Assembly: GCF_029868745.1 (NCBI RefSeq)
Contig: NZ_JARWOP010000292.1
Location: 1 to 47,297 of the forward strand
Length of the DNA: 47,297 nt
DNA from: Nocardia wallacei
GTDB taxonomy: Bacteria; Actinomycetota; Actinomycetes; Mycobacteriales; Mycobacteriaceae
Direction of reading: 5' to 3'
The translations under genes were made by a program, and so were the position numbers. This document shows, piece by piece, positions 46,418-47,297 of the stretch. The notes beneath the pieces were generated by a model. It did not search any database. It had not been told where the DNA came from and saw only the letters and a program-made list of their open reading frames with translations. How positions within the stretch are numbered: the stretch's first letter is position 1; every line of letters begins with the position of its first letter.

Positions 46418-47002
46418 ATGTCCCGAACCACCCTGCGCGAAGTCCACGGCCTCGACCAGACGCCGGCGAAACTGGCCGATTCGACCCTGCTCCTGATCGA
46501 CTTCCAGAACACCTACACCCGGGGCGTGATGGAACTCGACGGCTGGGAGGCCGCGCTCGAGGCCGCCGCTCGCCTGCTCGAGCGCGCACGCCGGGAAGGC
46601 GCCGGGGTGGTGCACGTGATCCATGACAGCGGGCCCGGCACGCCCTACGACATCCGCTCCGAGATCGGCGCGATCCATCCCCGCCTCGCGCCGATCGAGG
46701 GTGAGCCCGTCGTGGTCAAGCACGCCCCGGACGCCTTTCACGCCACCGATCTCGAGACGCACGTTCCGGCGGGCGGGGATGTGGTGATCGCGGGCTGGAT
46801 GACGCACATGTGCGTGACGTTCACCGCGCAGGGCGCCTTCCTGCGCGGCAACCGGCCCACGGTGGTCGCGGAGGCCACGGCGACTCGCTCGCTGCCCGTC
46901 GCGGGCGCCGACCTGACGGCCGACCAGGTGCATCACAGCGCCCTGGCCACCATCTCCGATCTGTACGGGGTCGTCGTCTCCTCGCAGGAGGAACTCGGCT
47001 AG
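46418..47002 (+). CDS. Isochorismatase-family cysteine hydrolase
   Basis: A 194-residue protein of the cysteine-hydrolase superfamily. It has the conserved Asp in STLLLIDFQNTY, Lys in GEPVVVKHAPDAF, and the Cys in IAGWMTHMCVTFTAQGAFLRG, the Asp-Lys-Cys triad of isochorismatase and nicotinamidase relatives. It could act on an amide or enol ether; the substrate is unknown. AGGCGG precedes ATG 46418. It is divergent from the GlxA regulator and should be controlled by it through the repeat at 46297-46335. Confidence 0.9.
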   Translation: MSRTTLREVHGLDQTPAKLADSTLLLIDFQNTYTRGVMELDGWEAALEAAARLLERARREGAGVVHVIHDSGPGTPYDIRSEIGAIHPRLAPIEGEPVVVKHAPDAFHATDLETHVPAGGDVVIAGWMTHMCVTFTAQGAFLRGNRPTVVAEATATRSLPVAGADLTADQVHHSALATISDLYGVVVSSQEELG

Positions 47003-47040
47003 CCCGCCGGCCGACACCCGGGCAAATCTTCGGCATGCCC

Positions 47041-47078
47041 GCGGCGCGCGCCCCGGCCCGGCGCCCGCGCCGCGGCGC
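47041..47078 (+). terminator. GC-rich hairpin after the hydrolase gene
   Basis: GCGGCGCG and the later CGCGCCGC can pair around a GC-rich loop just beyond the hydrolase stop. It has no T tract and could be only a local GC-rich repeat, so the terminator call is tentative. Confidence 0.3.
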
Positions 47079-47272
47079 GTGACATCGGACACTTGTCAGC
47101 CGTGAGAACCGCGCGCAGCGCGCCGTGATGAGCGATCACAGCCCTGTTGGAGCCGGTCACAGTGTGGGTGAGGGCTGTCTCAGGTGTGGTGACAGACCCC
47201 GCAACACTCGCTGGGAAGGCCCCTTGACGATAGCTACGCTGTGCGAGTTCATCCGACTCGAGGACGAGGTCC

Positions 47273-47297
47273 GTGAAAACCCTTCTGGCAGTTCTAG
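47273..47297 (+). CDS. Partial gene at the window edge (first eight codons)
   Basis: GTG 47273 opens a frame reading VKTLLAVL, a basic-then-hydrophobic start typical of a signal peptide or first membrane helix, with GAGG 5-8 bases upstream. The preceding 200 bases hold promoter-like TTGACG (47224) and TACGCT (about 47235). The gene continues outside the window and cannot be identified. Confidence 0.45.

Noticed and set aside
47042..47078. Strong intrinsic terminator after the isochorismatase-like gene
   Set aside because: Only short GC-rich arms pair and no T tract follows, so it is kept as a low-confidence feature rather than a finding.

Overview
The window is high-GC actinobacterial DNA. 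It carries an EspR-type regulator, a mycothiol-type arsenate reductase domain, a DinB/maleylpyruvate-isomerase-fold protein, an antigen-85-like mycolyltransferase paralogue, a Rox-like flavin monooxygenase and many TetR/XRE/AraC/LuxR/MerR regulators. Together these point to a mycolic-acid-bearing Mycobacteriales species, most likely Nocardia (inference from gene content, not a database match). No rRNA, tRNA, CRISPR array, prophage or transposase was seen; this is chromosomal, regulator-dense accessory sequence.

Layout. 1-8.4 kb: a CPA1 Na+/H+ antiporter behind a long hairpin leader, an MHYT membrane sensor, the eutB-eutC pair for ethanolamine ammonia-lyase, a divergent rhomboid-like protein, a two-gene CPA2 antiporter with its TrkA-C subunit, and a DUF952 protein. 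8.5-18.4 kb: a small Cys-containing protein, a TetR regulator divergent from a SNF2 helicase plus SWIM-finger protein, a methyltransferase, an AraC regulator, a divergent SDR/TetR pair, a DEIH-box helicase and a YihY/BrkB membrane protein. 18.5-23.4 kb: a LuxR regulator divergent from two coupled XRE-cupin regulators and a cytochrome P450, a MerR gene broken by a one-base frameshift, and a DinB-fold protein. 23.4-23.8 kb: a 39-bp tandem repeat (minisatellite).

23.8-34.4 kb: an SRPBCC-ArsR operon with a clear operator, a PAS-ANTAR protein, a Rox-like monooxygenase divergent from a TetR gene across three evenly spaced operators, an EspR homologue, a CinA-C amidase, a flavodoxin-like reductase, two membrane proteins, a winged-helix plus degenerate-resolvase gene pair, another TetR and a DUF72 protein. 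34.6-43.2 kb: an exported alpha/beta hydrolase, a small membrane protein, an ArsC with an N-terminal helical domain, a pentapeptide-repeat membrane protein, a GT39-type glycosyltransferase, an Ag85-like esterase and a LIP-type lipase; most of these are envelope or exported proteins. 43.2-47.3 kb: an FMN reductase plus SnoaL-like operon divergent from a SigJ/ECF41-type sigma factor, a GlxA-type AraC regulator divergent from an isochorismatase-family hydrolase, and the first codons of a further gene.

The most interesting signals lie between genes: back-to-back near-identical ECF-type promoters flanking the sigJ-like gene (44271-44330), three operators at exact 20-bp phasing before the Rox-like gene (27282-27336), mirrored leaders of an SDR/TetR pair, a probable CTG start on the SNF2 helicase, a catalytically dead resolvase-like protein coupled to a winged-helix protein, and a 12-bp-stem hairpin covering a lipase stop codon.
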